51,618 nucleotides of DNA from assembly GCA_028703945.1 (NCBI GenBank), contig JAQVLW010000007.1, positions 22,027-73,644 of the forward strand. Reading direction: 5' to 3'. Each line of letters starts with the position of its first letter. The first letter of the stretch is position 1. Below the pieces are notes generated by a model. That model did no database searches, had not been told where the DNA came from, and saw only the letters and a list, made by a program, of their open reading frames with translations. Below, piece after piece: positions 24,369-33,342 of this stretch. Made by a program: the position numbers and the translations under genes. This stretch comes from Aliarcobacter sp. (GTDB lineage: Bacteria; Campylobacterota; Campylobacteria; Campylobacterales; Arcobacteraceae).

Positions 24369-25580
24369 TTATGAAAAAGCTTTAGGTTCAGCTAAATAAA
24401 ATCCTTGTAAATAGTCAATATCTAAACTCTTTACAATATCAAAAACCTCTTTTGAGTGAACATATTCAGCAACGGTTTTTGCATTTAATTCTTTTGCCAT
24501 ATTTACAATATTTTTTACAATTGTTTTTGATTCTTGTGAAATATCAATATTTTTTATTAAAGAACCATCTATTTTGATAATTTCTGGCTTTAATTTTAAA
24601 ATATTTTCCATACTTGAATATCCACTTCCAAAATCATCTATGGCAATTTTACAGCCAAAAGTTCTAACATGTGTAGCAAAATCTTTTACTATATTAAAAT
24701 CTTCTATAAAATCTGATTCTAGTATTTCAAAAATAATATTTTTTGGTTTACTACAACTAGAAATTTTTTCATAAATAAAATTTCTAAATGATTCATTTGA
24801 AATATCTTCATAACATAGATTTATACTAAACTCAATATCCAAATGACAAAAAGTTTTAAATGTTTTTGAAAGCATAATGGTCATCATTTTTTCATACGAT
24901 TTTATTTTTTTAGCCGTTTGTAAAAAAGGAAATACAGAAAATACTTCTTTACTTTTTGGGTCAATCAATCTCATTAAAGATTCATATTTATTTATTTTCA
25001 TAGTTTTTGCATCATAAATCGCTTGAAAATAAGGTTCTATATTTGAACTATCAACTACATTTTTTAAAAAAACAATATTATCTACAAGTTTACTTTGTTC
25101 TTCTTCTCTATACGCAATAGTTAAAATGTCCAAATTAATATCAATTATTTTATCAACTGAACATAAAAATTCATATTTTTCTTCTTTTATTAAAATCTTT
25201 TTTAAAAAACCTCGAACATAACTAAACGCAGCATTTACATAATGTGCAGGTAAACCAATACGAACATGAATTTCACTAATAATATTTAGCTTTTCAAAAT
25301 AACTTTCATCATATAAACCACAAAAAAGATTTAAATACCAATTTTTTATTCCTCTTTCATGTCTTGTTAAAATCTCTTTATTATGTAAAAACATTTTGGC
25401 ATGGTCAAATTCAAAAATAAACTCATAAAATCCATCTAATAACTCTTTTGAATAATTATTTGCCATATTTTTTAAGCTTTTTAAAGAAGTAGCATCTTCT
25501 TGGTTAAATTTGTAATTTTTTAATAATTTTTTATAATTTCTTTCATTTAAATTACTTATTTCTTTATAGTTTAAATCCAT
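24369..25580 (-). CDS. Globin-coupled sensor fused to EAL phosphodiesterase
   Basis: Residues 1-165 form a globin-coupled-sensor domain: LTRHERGIKNWYLNLFCGLYDESYFEKL, split here as LTRHERGIKNW and LFCGLYDESYF, then ISEIHVRIGLPAHYV, where His105 is the expected proximal haem ligand. Residues about 180-400 are an EAL domain with KYESLMRL, EFSINLCYED, FEILESDF, IDDFGSGYSSM and IIKIDGSLIKNI. Haem binding of O2 or NO should tune c-di-GMP hydrolysis. The gene starts 23 bp after the MCP stop, so the two are one operon under the FNR-like promoter at 27041-27082. There is no GGDEF domain. Confidence 0.85.
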   Translation of the reverse strand: MDLNYKEISNLNERNYKKLLKNYKFNQEDATSLKSLKNMANNYSKELLDGFYEFIFEFDHAKMFLHNKEILTRHERGIKNWYLNLFCGLYDESYFEKLNIISEIHVRIGLPAHYVNAAFSYVRGFLKKILIKEEKYEFLCSVDKIIDINLDILTIAYREEEQSKLVDNIVFLKNVVDSSNIEPYFQAIYDAKTMKINKYESLMRLIDPKSKEVFSVFPFLQTAKKIKSYEKMMTIMLSKTFKTFCHLDIEFSINLCYEDISNESFRNFIYEKISSCSKPKNIIFEILESDFIEDFNIVKDFATHVRTFGCKIAIDDFGSGYSSMENILKLKPEIIKIDGSLIKNIDISQESKTIVKNIVNMAKELNAKTVAEYVHSKEVFDIVKSLDIDYLQGFYLAEPKAFS

Positions 25581-25603
25581 AATTTTCTCTTTTCATTATT
25601 ATA

Positions 25604-27013
25604 TTAATTACATCTTTTACAATTAATACTATCTTTTCCTTCAAACTCTTTTTGATTAGCATTATCTACAATTTTATTAGCAATATTTGATGTTTTAACT
25701 GCAATATTATTAGCTTGTGAAGAAACCTCAGCATTTGCTTCAACTTGTTTTTCAAGTATATTTATTGCATCATTTATTTGTATAATTCCTATTTGTTGCT
25801 CTTTTGAAGCACTTGAGACATCACCTATTAATTCAATAGTTTTATTAATATCACTGTTTAAAGTAGTATAACCTTCTATCATATTATTAGCGATAGTCTT
25901 ACCTTCATTTGCTTTTATATTTGCAGATTCAACAAGATTTTTAATCTCACGTGCAGCTTGTGTACTACTATTTGCAAGATTTCTAACTTCTTGTGCAACT
26001 ACTGCAAATCCCTTTCCAGCTTCACCAGCGGTTGCTGCTTCTACGGCTGCATTTAAAGATAATATATTTGTTTGAAATGCAATTTGATCAATAATTGTGA
26101 TAGATTCATTTATTGCACTTACTTTTTCATTTATTTCATCCATTGCTGTTGTTGTTTTAAAAGCTAAATTTAAACCATCAGTTGCAGAAACCGTTACAGC
26201 ATTTGCAAGATTTGACATTTGTTTTGTTTGCGCTGAAGTTTTATCTACATTTTGAGTAATTTTTTCTAAAACACTTGATGTATTTTTTAAACTCTGTGCT
26301 GCTTCATTTGAAGATTGGTTAAGTTTATCTACATTATTTAATAAAACTTCAGATGTGTTTTGAAGAGCAACTCCATTTGTTTTATTTTCCAATAACATTT
26401 GAGTAATGGCATTTTTTAATTTATTAACCGAATCCACTAAAAGTTTAAATTCGCCCTCTTTTGTAATACCCTCAAGTTTTAATTCATTTCTATAATCATA
26501 ATTTGTGTATTCATTTAAAATATTATTTACATTTGAAAAATGCCCTCTTGTCTCAACTATCATTTCATTAACACCTTGTTTAAACTCTTCAAGAGATTTG
26601 TTTGAAGTCGTTGAAGTTATAATATCTGAGTAAAGACCATGTTTTATCTTATCCATTACCATTTTTGCTTCTTGAATTAAAAGTAATTCTTCATTTTCTT
26701 TTTTTAATAATCCTACTTCTCTTTGATCTATTACATCTTTTATTTGTGAATATTCACTTGCCATTGAAGTATTTATTTCTAAACTAACATTTTTATTATC
26801 CATATTTTTAAGAAATTTTACTAATTCTTGTGATAATAATTTTCCATTTTTTCTCTCATCTAACTCATGAATAATAAGTGCAAGTGCAATAACTACTTGA
26901 ACTATTTGAGCAATACTATTTGGAGTAAATAAAAACGCATTCAAAGGAAGTATTATTATTCCTATGTAATGAACGATTGTCATTCTTAAATACAATGATT
27001 TTAAATTAAACAT
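25604..27013 (-). CDS. Membrane-anchored methyl-accepting chemotaxis protein
   Basis: The 469-residue protein has two N-terminal helices (about 10-48) with almost no periplasmic loop, so it senses no outside ligand directly. A cytoplasmic HAMP-like/helical stretch (60-220) and the signalling coiled coil follow, with the tip [20 protein letters not shown] and [15 protein letters not shown]. It ends with [10 protein letters not shown], a CxxC tail not typical of MCPs. Being cotranscribed with a globin-EAL protein and divergent from nirB, it may serve redox or nitrogen-oxide taxis; this is inference. Confidence 0.88.
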   Translation of the reverse strand: MFNLKSLYLRMTIVHYIGIIILPLNAFLFTPNSIAQIVQVVIALALIIHELDERKNGKLLSQELVKFLKNMDNKNVSLEINTSMASEYSQIKDVIDQREVGLLKKENEELLLIQEAKMVMDKIKHGLYSDIITSTTSNKSLEEFKQGVNEMIVETRGHFSNVNNILNEYTNYDYRNELKLEGITKEGEFKLLVDSVNKLKNAITQMLLENKTNGVALQNTSEVLLNNVDKLNQSSNEAAQSLKNTSSVLEKITQNVDKTSAQTKQMSNLANAVTVSATDGLNLAFKTTTAMDEINEKVSAINESITIIDQIAFQTNILSLNAAVEAATAGEAGKGFAVVAQEVRNLANSSTQAAREIKNLVESANIKANEGKTIANNMIEGYTTLNSDINKTIELIGDVSSASKEQQIGIIQINDAINILEKQVEANAEVSSQANNIAVKTSNIANKIVDNANQKEFEGKDSINCKRCN

Positions 27014-27040
27014 ATTTATCCTTTATTAATTATATTAGGA

Positions 27041-27082
27041 AGTATATTTAAATAGGATAATAATTGTCTTGATTTGAGTCAA
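27041..27082 (-). promoter_or_regulatory. FNR/CRP-like class II promoter of the MCP/globin-EAL operon
   Basis: TTGATTTGAGTCAA (27069-27082) matches TTGAT-N4-ATCAA at nine of ten positions. On the minus strand TATACT occupies 27046-27041. Placing it at -12 to -7 gives a start at 27034, and the box centre then lies at exactly -41.5, as for class II FNR-type activation. Confidence 0.62.
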
Positions 27083-27183
27083 TTAATTATTTATGTATTC
27101 TTAAGTATCAACATAAATTTAATAGCCAATTTATTAGTATAATAAATATATAGTTTTAACTCTAATTAAAAGTTAAGTTAAAG

Positions 27184-27237
27184 TGAATATTTTATATACA
27201 TATTTTCTAATCACAAAATAAAACTTTATGGAATAAT
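27184..27237 (+). promoter_or_regulatory. nirB promoter with 17-bp element and AATAAT
   Basis: TGAATATTTTATATACA (27184-27200) is identical in all 17 bases to the narK-proximal element. AATAAT (27232-27237) follows after 31 bp, the same spacing as at narK and nasA. The -35 position reads AATCAC. The element ends 65 bases before the GTG start of nirB, against 67 bases at narK. Confidence 0.7.
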
Positions 27238-27265
27238 TTAATCAACAGAGATTAAAGGATTCAAA

Positions 27266-29728
27266 GTGAAAGAAAAACTAGTAGTAATCGGAAATGGGAT
27301 GAGTGGACTTCGAACCATCGAAGACCTTTTAGAAATAAACAAAGATAAATATGACATAACTATTTATGGTGAAGAACCACATGTAAACTATAATAGAATC
27401 ATGTTATCTTATATACTTTCAACTGAAAAAACTTTTGAAGATACAATCATAAATCACCAATCATGGTATGAACAAAATAATATCACTTTACACAAAGGCG
27501 ATAAAATTGTATCTATTGATAAAAATAATAAAACTATCAAAAGTGAAAGTGGAAAAACCCAATCTTACGACAAACTTCTAATAGCAACAGGTTCAACTGC
27601 CTTTATTCCAAAAACAAAAGGAAGTGACTTAGAAAATGTAATCGCATTTAGAACAAAAGCCCATGTTGATGCAATTATTAGTACTATTAGAAAAGATAAA
27701 ACTGCCGTTGTAGTTGGTGGTGGACTTCTTGGACTTGAAGCTGCTTATGGAATTGCAAAACATGGAATTAAAACTATTTTAGTTCACAGAAGTGGAAGTA
27801 TACTTTCTCAACAACTTGACTCAACAGGTGGAAAATTACTTCAAAAAAATCTCGAAAAATACGGAATAGAATTTAAACTAAACACAACTATAAAAGAGAT
27901 TTTAGGAGATGGAATTGTTGAAAAAGTAGAGTTCACAGATGGTGTTTGTGTTGAATCAAATCTAGTAGTTTTTGCAACGGGAATTATTCCAAATACAAAT
28001 TTAGCCACAAATGCAGAACTTTCTACAAATAAAGGAATTCTTGTTGATGATTTCCTAAAAACTTCTGATGATTCTATTTTTGCAATCGGAGAGTGTGTTG
28101 AACACAATGGAAATACTTATGGTTTAGTTGCCCCACTTTATGAACAAGCAAAAGTTTTAGCAAAAGTTCTAGCAAACAAAAAGACTGATGGTTATGAAGG
28201 CTCTACTTTATCAACTAGACTTAAAATTTCAGGTGTTGATTTATTTTCTGCTGGTGATTATTTAGGAGATGTAACAACTGAGGATTTGATTTTATTAGAT
28301 GAAAAAGCTGGAATCTATAAAAAACTTGTAATTTACAATAATAAAATTATAGGAATTGTACTTTATGGCGATACCGCCGATGCTTCTTGGTATTTAAAAC
28401 TTCTAAAAGAGCATACAGATATTTCAGATTTAAGAACAAAAATCTTATTTGGAAAATCAGCACTTTCAGGGGATTCTGGTCATGGTGGAAATGATATAAA
28501 CTCTATGAGCGATGATGAAGAAGTTTGCGGGTGTAATGGAGTTTGTAAAGGCGATATTGTAAAAGCAATCAAAGAAAAAGATTTAAAATCTCTAAGCGAT
28601 GTAAAATCATGTACCAAAGCTGGAGCTTCATGTGGTTCATGTTTAGGTTTAGTTGAGCAAATTTTAATAAATACTTTAGGTGATGAATATAAAGCCAGTG
28701 AAGAAGGAATTTGTTCTTGTACAACACTTGGACATAAAGATATTAAAAAAACTATTGATGATGGGGAATTTGAAACTGTTTATGATGTTTTTAAAAGCTT
28801 AGATTGGAAAACTGCCGATGGTTGTTCAAAATGCAGACCTGCTATAAATTATTATTTACTTGTAAAATACAACGATGATAAATACAAAAATGATAGAAGA
28901 AGTGCCTTAGTAAACGACAGAATGTTTGCAAATATTCAAAAAGATGGGACTTATTCTGTCGTTCCTAGGATTTGGGGAGGACTTACAAGTCCACAAGAGT
29001 TAAAAGATATTGCAGATATTGCTGTGAAATACGATGTTCCAACTGTTAAATTTACAGGTGGTCAAAGACTTGATATGTTGGGAGTTAAAAAAGAGCAGTT
29101 AGAGCCTATGTGGAAAGATTTAAATGATTGTGGATTTGTTTCAGGACAAGCCTATGCAAAAGGTTTAAGAACTGTAAAAACTTGTGTGGGAAACACTTGG
29201 TGTAGATTTGGAACTCAAGATTCTATGAATATGGGTGTGATTATTGAAAAACTAACATGGGGAAGCTGGACTCCACATAAATTTAAAATTGCAGTTTCAG
29301 GATGTCCAAGAAATTGTGCAGAAGCAACTATCAAAGATTTAGGAATCATTGGAGTTGATTCTGGTTGGGAAATTTCAATTGCTGGAAATGGTGGTATAAA
29401 AGTGCGAGTTACAGATTTTCTTTGTAAAGTTGAAACAGATGAACAATTACTAACTTATGTAAAAGCTTTTATGCAATTTTACAGAGAAGATGCCTATTAT
29501 CTAGAAAGAACGGCTCATTGGGTTGAAAGAACTGGATTACAATATGTAAAAGATGTGATGTTAGATAAAGAAAAAGTGGCATATTATGCTAAAAGATTTG
29601 AAATATCACAAAAATCAGCACAAGTTGACCCTTGGGCAAAAGCAATTGAAGAGGGATTTACAAAAGAATTTAATCCAATAGTAATAAACCCAGAAGATTC
29701 TTTTAGTTTTGAAGCAAAGGAAATTTAA
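27266..29728 (+). CDS. nirB: Nitrite reductase [NAD(P)H] large subunit
   Basis: The start is GTG with AAAGGA upstream; 820 residues, the usual NirB length. The FAD site is VVIGNGMSGLRT and the NAD(P) site is VVVGGGLLGLEAAYG (about 150). A BFD-like [2Fe-2S] domain has EEVCGCNGVCKGDIVKAI, and a second Cys-rich copy has CSCTTLGHKDIK. The sirohaem/[4Fe-4S] reductase domain has KTCVGNTWCRFGTQDS and SGCPRNCAEATIKDLG. It reduces nitrite to ammonium in the cytoplasm as the second step after NasA. nirD starts one base after its stop. No sirohaem-synthesis gene is in the window. Confidence 0.95.
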   Translation: MKEKLVVIGNGMSGLRTIEDLLEINKDKYDITIYGEEPHVNYNRIMLSYILSTEKTFEDTIINHQSWYEQNNITLHKGDKIVSIDKNNKTIKSESGKTQSYDKLLIATGSTAFIPKTKGSDLENVIAFRTKAHVDAIISTIRKDKTAVVVGGGLLGLEAAYGIAKHGIKTILVHRSGSILSQQLDSTGGKLLQKNLEKYGIEFKLNTTIKEILGDGIVEKVEFTDGVCVESNLVVFATGIIPNTNLATNAELSTNKGILVDDFLKTSDDSIFAIGECVEHNGNTYGLVAPLYEQAKVLAKVLANKKTDGYEGSTLSTRLKISGVDLFSAGDYLGDVTTEDLILLDEKAGIYKKLVIYNNKIIGIVLYGDTADASWYLKLLKEHTDISDLRTKILFGKSALSGDSGHGGNDINSMSDDEEVCGCNGVCKGDIVKAIKEKDLKSLSDVKSCTKAGASCGSCLGLVEQILINTLGDEYKASEEGICSCTTLGHKDIKKTIDDGEFETVYDVFKSLDWKTADGCSKCRPAINYYLLVKYNDDKYKNDRRSALVNDRMFANIQKDGTYSVVPRIWGGLTSPQELKDIADIAVKYDVPTVKFTGGQRLDMLGVKKEQLEPMWKDLNDCGFVSGQAYAKGLRTVKTCVGNTWCRFGTQDSMNMGVIIEKLTWGSWTPHKFKIAVSGCPRNCAEATIKDLGIIGVDSGWEISIAGNGGIKVRVTDFLCKVETDEQLLTYVKAFMQFYREDAYYLERTAHWVERTGLQYVKDVMLDKEKVAYYAKRFEISQKSAQVDPWAKAIEEGFTKEFNPIVINPEDSFSFEAKEI

Positions 29729-29729
29729 A

Positions 29730-30047
29730 ATGTCAAATATAAAAAAATGGTACAGAATCACAGAAATTGAGAATATCCCTTTCATGGGTTCAAGAAAAGT
29801 TGAAATTAGTGAGATTGAAATCGCTATTTTTAAAACAAGAGATGGTTCAATTTTTGCCATAAACAATATCTGCCCCCATAAAAAAGGAAAACTTAGCGAT
29901 GGTTTAGTTCATGATAAACAAGTAACTTGCCCTTTACATAATTGGGAAATAGATTTATCAAGTGGAGAAGCTTTAGGAAATGACTCTGGCTGTACTGGTG
30001 TTTATGAAACTAAAATTGAAGATGGGATAGTATATTTAGGTCTTTAA
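29730..30047 (+). CDS. nirD: Nitrite reductase [NAD(P)H] small subunit, Rieske-type
   Basis: The start is ATG 29730, after an AAGGAAATT ribosome-binding site inside the end of nirB; the TTG 21 bases upstream lacks one. The 105-residue Rieske-fold protein has NNICPHKKGKLSDG and CPLHNWEIDLSSG, so both CxH pairs for a [2Fe-2S] cluster are present. Many NirD proteins have lost these ligands; here they remain. It works with NirB, and the genes are separated by one base. Confidence 0.92.
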   Translation: MSNIKKWYRITEIENIPFMGSRKVEISEIEIAIFKTRDGSIFAINNICPHKKGKLSDGLVHDKQVTCPLHNWEIDLSSGEALGNDSGCTGVYETKIEDGIVYLGL

Positions 30048-30101
30048 AACAGATAAATTTTAAACTATCACTTCATTTTGAAAACATTTTTATTTTGAAA
30101 T

Positions 30102-30132
30102 AATAAAATAGAGTTTAGAACTCTATTTTATT
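30102..30132. terminator. Bidirectional terminator overlapping a stop codon
   Basis: AATAAAATAGAGTT (30102-30115) pairs perfectly with AACTCTATTTTATT (30119-30132) around a TAG loop. The right arm contains the stop codon of the convergent AsmA-like gene; the hairpin also ends the nirBD unit. Confidence 0.8.
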
Positions 30133-32207
30133 AGTAATTTGAGATTATTAATAAGTTCTTTAGCTTTATTATCATCCGCATTTCCACCTAAAACTTTATT
30201 TAGTTTTTCCTCAATTTTATCTCTTTTCTTTTCAAGTTGTTTATCGAGTTTTTCTATTAATAAATCTTTTGTATTCAAAGAAATTTTAGGATTAGATGTT
30301 TCACCTTTTACTTCTATTTCATATTTTTTATCTTTAATTTTTGCATCAATTTTTGCATCAATTAATTTTTGTTCTAAATCCAACACAGAATCTTTAATAT
30401 CAATTTGTGTATTTACACTTTTCATAACTAAATCAGAAGTTAAAACTCTATTATCAATTTGACTATTTATATCAAGAGTTTCATAAACTTCTTTGCTTAA
30501 ATCAAATTTACCTAATTGACTAAGTAATAGTGTGAAATTATTTTCTAATAAATGCCCATTTATAAGTTTTCCAACTAAATCGCCTTTTTTATGTAATAAA
30601 TCATAATCCAAAATAAAATTTGCTTTTGAATCAATGATTTTTGAATAATCCATCATATAAGATAATTCTTTAACATCAATGTTTTTTAAATTCGCATTTA
30701 ATTTATCATTTTTCAAATCAAAATCAAAAGTTCCACCTAAAGTATTTGATTTTCCAGTTACTAAAAGAGAATTTTCTTTATTTACTATTTCTCCATTTAT
30801 ATCAATTTTTCCTTTTAAACTCATATTTAAAATATTATTTAACTTCTCTAAAGCTGGAATATTTAATAAATAATCACTATTAAATGTATCTTCCATAAAA
30901 TTATAAACACTATTTTGTGATGTTAAATTCCCAATTGTTGTATGTAATTTTGCTTTTGACACAGCTTGATTTGAGACTAAATTTGTATCAATATTTAAAT
31001 CAAAATTAACTTTTTCTTTTATATTTTGTTTAAATACTGTATTCGTAACTTCATTTACAATTGTGGCATTTGTTATTTTTGAGCTAATATTTCCATCTAA
31101 ATTATCAATATTGGCATTTTTCACCTCACCTTGAATAGTAAAATCTCCAAGTGCATAAATAGGCTCATTTAACATTTGAAATAATTTCTCTAATTTTGCA
31201 TTTTCAATAGAAAACTTAATATATGAAGGTTTAAAATTTGTTAAGTTTGTATTATATTTTATAACACTATCAAATATATTTGAATCACCATCAATATTAA
31301 TTGTTTCATCAAATACTTTTAAATTACCTTTTGTTGTAAATTCTCCATTTAATTTTTTTGCAATTATTCCCTCAACTTTACTTAAATTTTTAATATCAAT
31401 TTTATAATCTGATTCAATTTCATTTTTTGCTAAATTAACTACTGTTTTATTCATAATAATATTTATTAAAGAACTTGTTATATCAGTTTTAATTTCAGCT
31501 TTATTTGGGAATAAAAGAGCATTTATTTCACTATTAAAACTAATTGGTGAAACAATTGCTTGATTAAATTTTTTGTTTATAACTTCATTATCAATTTTTC
31601 CATTAGATATTTTAGAAACAATCATTCCATCTAAATTTGAAATATTTGCATTTTTTATATCAGCTAAAATATTTAAATCACCCTTTGCATATATTGGTTT
31701 ATTTAATAAAATTAATAAATCCTCAATTTTTGCATTTTTTATTTGAACATTTATATTTCTTGGTTCAAAATCTTCTAAGTTAAAATAATATTTAGTTTGA
31801 CTTTGTGCAATATCAGATGTTCCTTGAATAATTGCTTCGTCTTCATTTCCAATAAAAATTCCATTAGTAACTAAGGGACCTTTAAATTCTTGTTTGGTTA
31901 AGTTCTTCAAAGTTGATAAGTCATTAATTTTTATATCATATTTTAAATCTACACTTTTTTTGAAAATAGATAAATCACCTGATATATTTATTTTAGAGTT
32001 ATCATTTATTGACGCATCAAAATTTAAATAATTTGAAGTTAATATAAAGTTATTTACTTTTAATTTGACATTGTTTTGGTCTAGATTAACTTTTTCTTCG
32101 ATATAAGATGAAACTATATTGTTCCCAAATCTTGTAAATAACAATCCATAAATTGCTCCTAAAAGTAGAATAATTAGTAAACTAATAGATAAAAATATTT
32201 TTTTCAT
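30123..32207 (-). CDS. AsmA-like membrane-anchored repeat protein
   Basis: The 694-residue protein has one N-terminal helix (about 4-24) and then a long beta-rich periplasmic region. Two copies of a unit of about 180 residues are obvious: IKNAKIEDLLILLNKPIYAK (156 on) against IENAKLEKLFQMLNEPIYAL (334 on). Both are followed by KNANI(S/D)NLDG and a KI(S/T)N segment; a third copy is partial. The C-terminus is a charged helix (KLDKQLEKKRDKIEEKLNK). The pattern fits AsmA/TamB-type envelope proteins that are linked to lipid transport and outer-membrane homeostasis. It is transcribed alone. Confidence 0.7.
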   Translation of the reverse strand: MKKIFLSISLLIILLLGAIYGLLFTRFGNNIVSSYIEEKVNLDQNNVKLKVNNFILTSNYLNFDASINDNSKINISGDLSIFKKSVDLKYDIKINDLSTLKNLTKQEFKGPLVTNGIFIGNEDEAIIQGTSDIAQSQTKYYFNLEDFEPRNINVQIKNAKIEDLLILLNKPIYAKGDLNILADIKNANISNLDGMIVSKISNGKIDNEVINKKFNQAIVSPISFNSEINALLFPNKAEIKTDITSSLINIIMNKTVVNLAKNEIESDYKIDIKNLSKVEGIIAKKLNGEFTTKGNLKVFDETINIDGDSNIFDSVIKYNTNLTNFKPSYIKFSIENAKLEKLFQMLNEPIYALGDFTIQGEVKNANIDNLDGNISSKITNATIVNEVTNTVFKQNIKEKVNFDLNIDTNLVSNQAVSKAKLHTTIGNLTSQNSVYNFMEDTFNSDYLLNIPALEKLNNILNMSLKGKIDINGEIVNKENSLLVTGKSNTLGGTFDFDLKNDKLNANLKNIDVKELSYMMDYSKIIDSKANFILDYDLLHKKGDLVGKLINGHLLENNFTLLLSQLGKFDLSKEVYETLDINSQIDNRVLTSDLVMKSVNTQIDIKDSVLDLEQKLIDAKIDAKIKDKKYEIEVKGETSNPKISLNTKDLLIEKLDKQLEKKRDKIEEKLNKVLGGNADDNKAKELINNLKLLIK

Positions 32208-32301
32208 TTGTAACCTTTTTCAATAATTATGCTCATTTTATCAAACTTTGGTAAATAAAAAGAAAATGGAAGTTTTTAGCTTTATTTTATTTTTATTTGT
32301 A

Positions 32302-32356
32302 TATAATCATCGCCAACAAAGTGTTAAGTAGGGATACGCAAGCCGAACGGACTTTG
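32302..32356 (+). promoter_or_regulatory. atpE promoter and structured 5' leader
   Basis: TATAAT at 32302-32307, preceded by TTGTA and T-rich DNA, predicts a start at about 32314. The leader opens with CAAAGT (32317-32322), which pairs with ACTTTG (32351-32356). Inside it, CCG-AA-CGG (32343-32350) forms a small hairpin stacked on that stem. This segment is much richer in G+C than its surroundings. A 5'-terminal hairpin would protect a highly expressed mRNA; a regulatory role is possible. Confidence 0.5.
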
Positions 32357-32382
32357 AAACTAATAAAATATAAGGATCTAGA

Positions 32383-32697
32383 ATGAAAAAAATCGTTCTT
32401 TTAATGTTAGCTATTGCTGCTGTTGCATTCGCTGCTGATGGTGAAGTTGCTAACCAAACTTTAAAAGCTTACTCTGTAGTAGCTGCTGGAATTGGATTAG
32501 GTCTTGCTGCACTTGGTGGTGCTATTGGTATGGGTAATACTGCTGCTGCAACTATTGCTGGTACTGCTAGAAACCCAGGTTTAGGTGGAAAATTAATGAC
32601 AACTATGTTTATTGCATTAGCGATGATCGAAGCTCAAGTTATTTATGCACTTGTTGTTGCAATGATTGCATTATATGCAAATCCATTTTTAGGGTAA
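32383..32697 (+). CDS. atpE: ATP synthase F0 subunit c
   Basis: The 104-residue proteolipid has a signal-like N-terminal helix (1-18, ending AFAADG). Two ring helices follow: GIGLGLAALGGAIGMG with the Ala/Gly-rich packing motif, then the RNPGLGGKL loop and TTMFIALAMIEAQVIYALVV, which contains the proton-binding Glu. The c-ring rotates with proton flow in the inner membrane. The gene stands alone, away from other atp genes, as is known for atpE in Campylobacterota. A good AAGGA site and a strong terminator frame it. Confidence 0.95.
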   Translation: MKKIVLLMLAIAAVAFAADGEVANQTLKAYSVVAAGIGLGLAALGGAIGMGNTAAATIAGTARNPGLGGKLMTTMFIALAMIEAQVIYALVVAMIALYANPFLG

Positions 32698-32728
32698 TCT
32701 TTAAATCTACAGATTTAATAAATACTTC

Positions 32729-32766
32729 AAAAGGTCAAGAAGTTTTATCTTCTTGACCTTTTTTTT
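32729..32766 (+). terminator. Rho-independent terminator of atpE
   Basis: AAGGTCAAGAAG (32731-32742) pairs perfectly with CTTCTTGACCTT (32749-32760) around TTTTAT, extended by two A-T pairs and followed by T8. It separates atpE from tRNA-Leu. Confidence 0.9.
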
Positions 32767-32774
32767 AATTTTAT

Positions 32775-32859
32775 GCGGTTATGGTGGAACGGTAGACACG
32801 CTACCTTGAGGTGGTAGTGCCCTATGGGTGTGCGAGTTCAAATCTCGCTAACCGCACCA
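32775..32859 (+). tRNA. tRNA-Leu (anticodon GAG)
   Basis: The acceptor GCGGTTA (32775-32781) pairs with TAACCGC (32849-32855), followed by A and an encoded CCA. The anticodon arm is CTACC-TTGAGGT-GGTAG, with GAG at 32808-32810. The long variable arm (TGCCCTATGGGTG) is the class II feature of tRNA-Leu, and the T arm is GCGAG-TTCAAAT-CTCGC. It reads CUU and CUC codons. Confidence 0.93.
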
Positions 32860-32928
32860 CATTAAAATCTTTTAAGTTTTCTTTTATTAATTTATACCTA
32901 TTTCACATTGTAAAAAAAATTTAATCTT

Positions 32929-33333
32929 CTACTTTTCTACTAATAAATCAGCTTTTGTTTTAAGAGTTTTTTTGTATAAAAACTTTTTTTCTCTTTGGGT
33001 AAACCTTTCTTCTTTTTTAAGTTCTTCTAGCTGCTTTGATTCTATTTTTTTCTCTTTTTTTAGATTCTTTTCTTCAATATTCTCTTCTTTTTTAAACATT
33101 GTCAAAATAAGATAAATTGAAAAAACTATATTAAAAATAATTATCAACCATTTTGAGATAAGTGCAATTTCTAAGTAATCTAATTTATCTTTTAATTTTA
33201 AATATTCAACAACATCACCATAAATTGCATTTGCAAAAAAAGCAATTATCAAAAGTAAAACTATTAAAATTACCCTTCTTCTAAATTTAAATAAATAATA
33301 CCAAAAAAGTGCAGATTTAACTTGTTTAAACAT
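32929..33333 (-). CDS. Hypothetical two-helix membrane protein with coiled-coil tail
   Basis: The 134-residue protein is not recognised. A basic start (FKFRRR) precedes helix 1 (about 21-39); helix 2 is at about 62-81 (WLIIIFNIVFSIYLILTMF). The last 50 residues are Lys/Glu-rich and probably a cytoplasmic coiled coil. It lies 9 bp after the next entry on the same strand, so the two are cotranscribed and may work together at the membrane. Confidence 0.65.
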   Translation of the reverse strand: MFKQVKSALFWYYLFKFRRRVILIVLLLIIAFFANAIYGDVVEYLKLKDKLDYLEIALISKWLIIIFNIVFSIYLILTMFKKEENIEEKNLKKEKKIESKQLEELKKEERFTQREKKFLYKKTLKTKADLLVEK

Positions 33334-33342
33334 TTCAAAACT

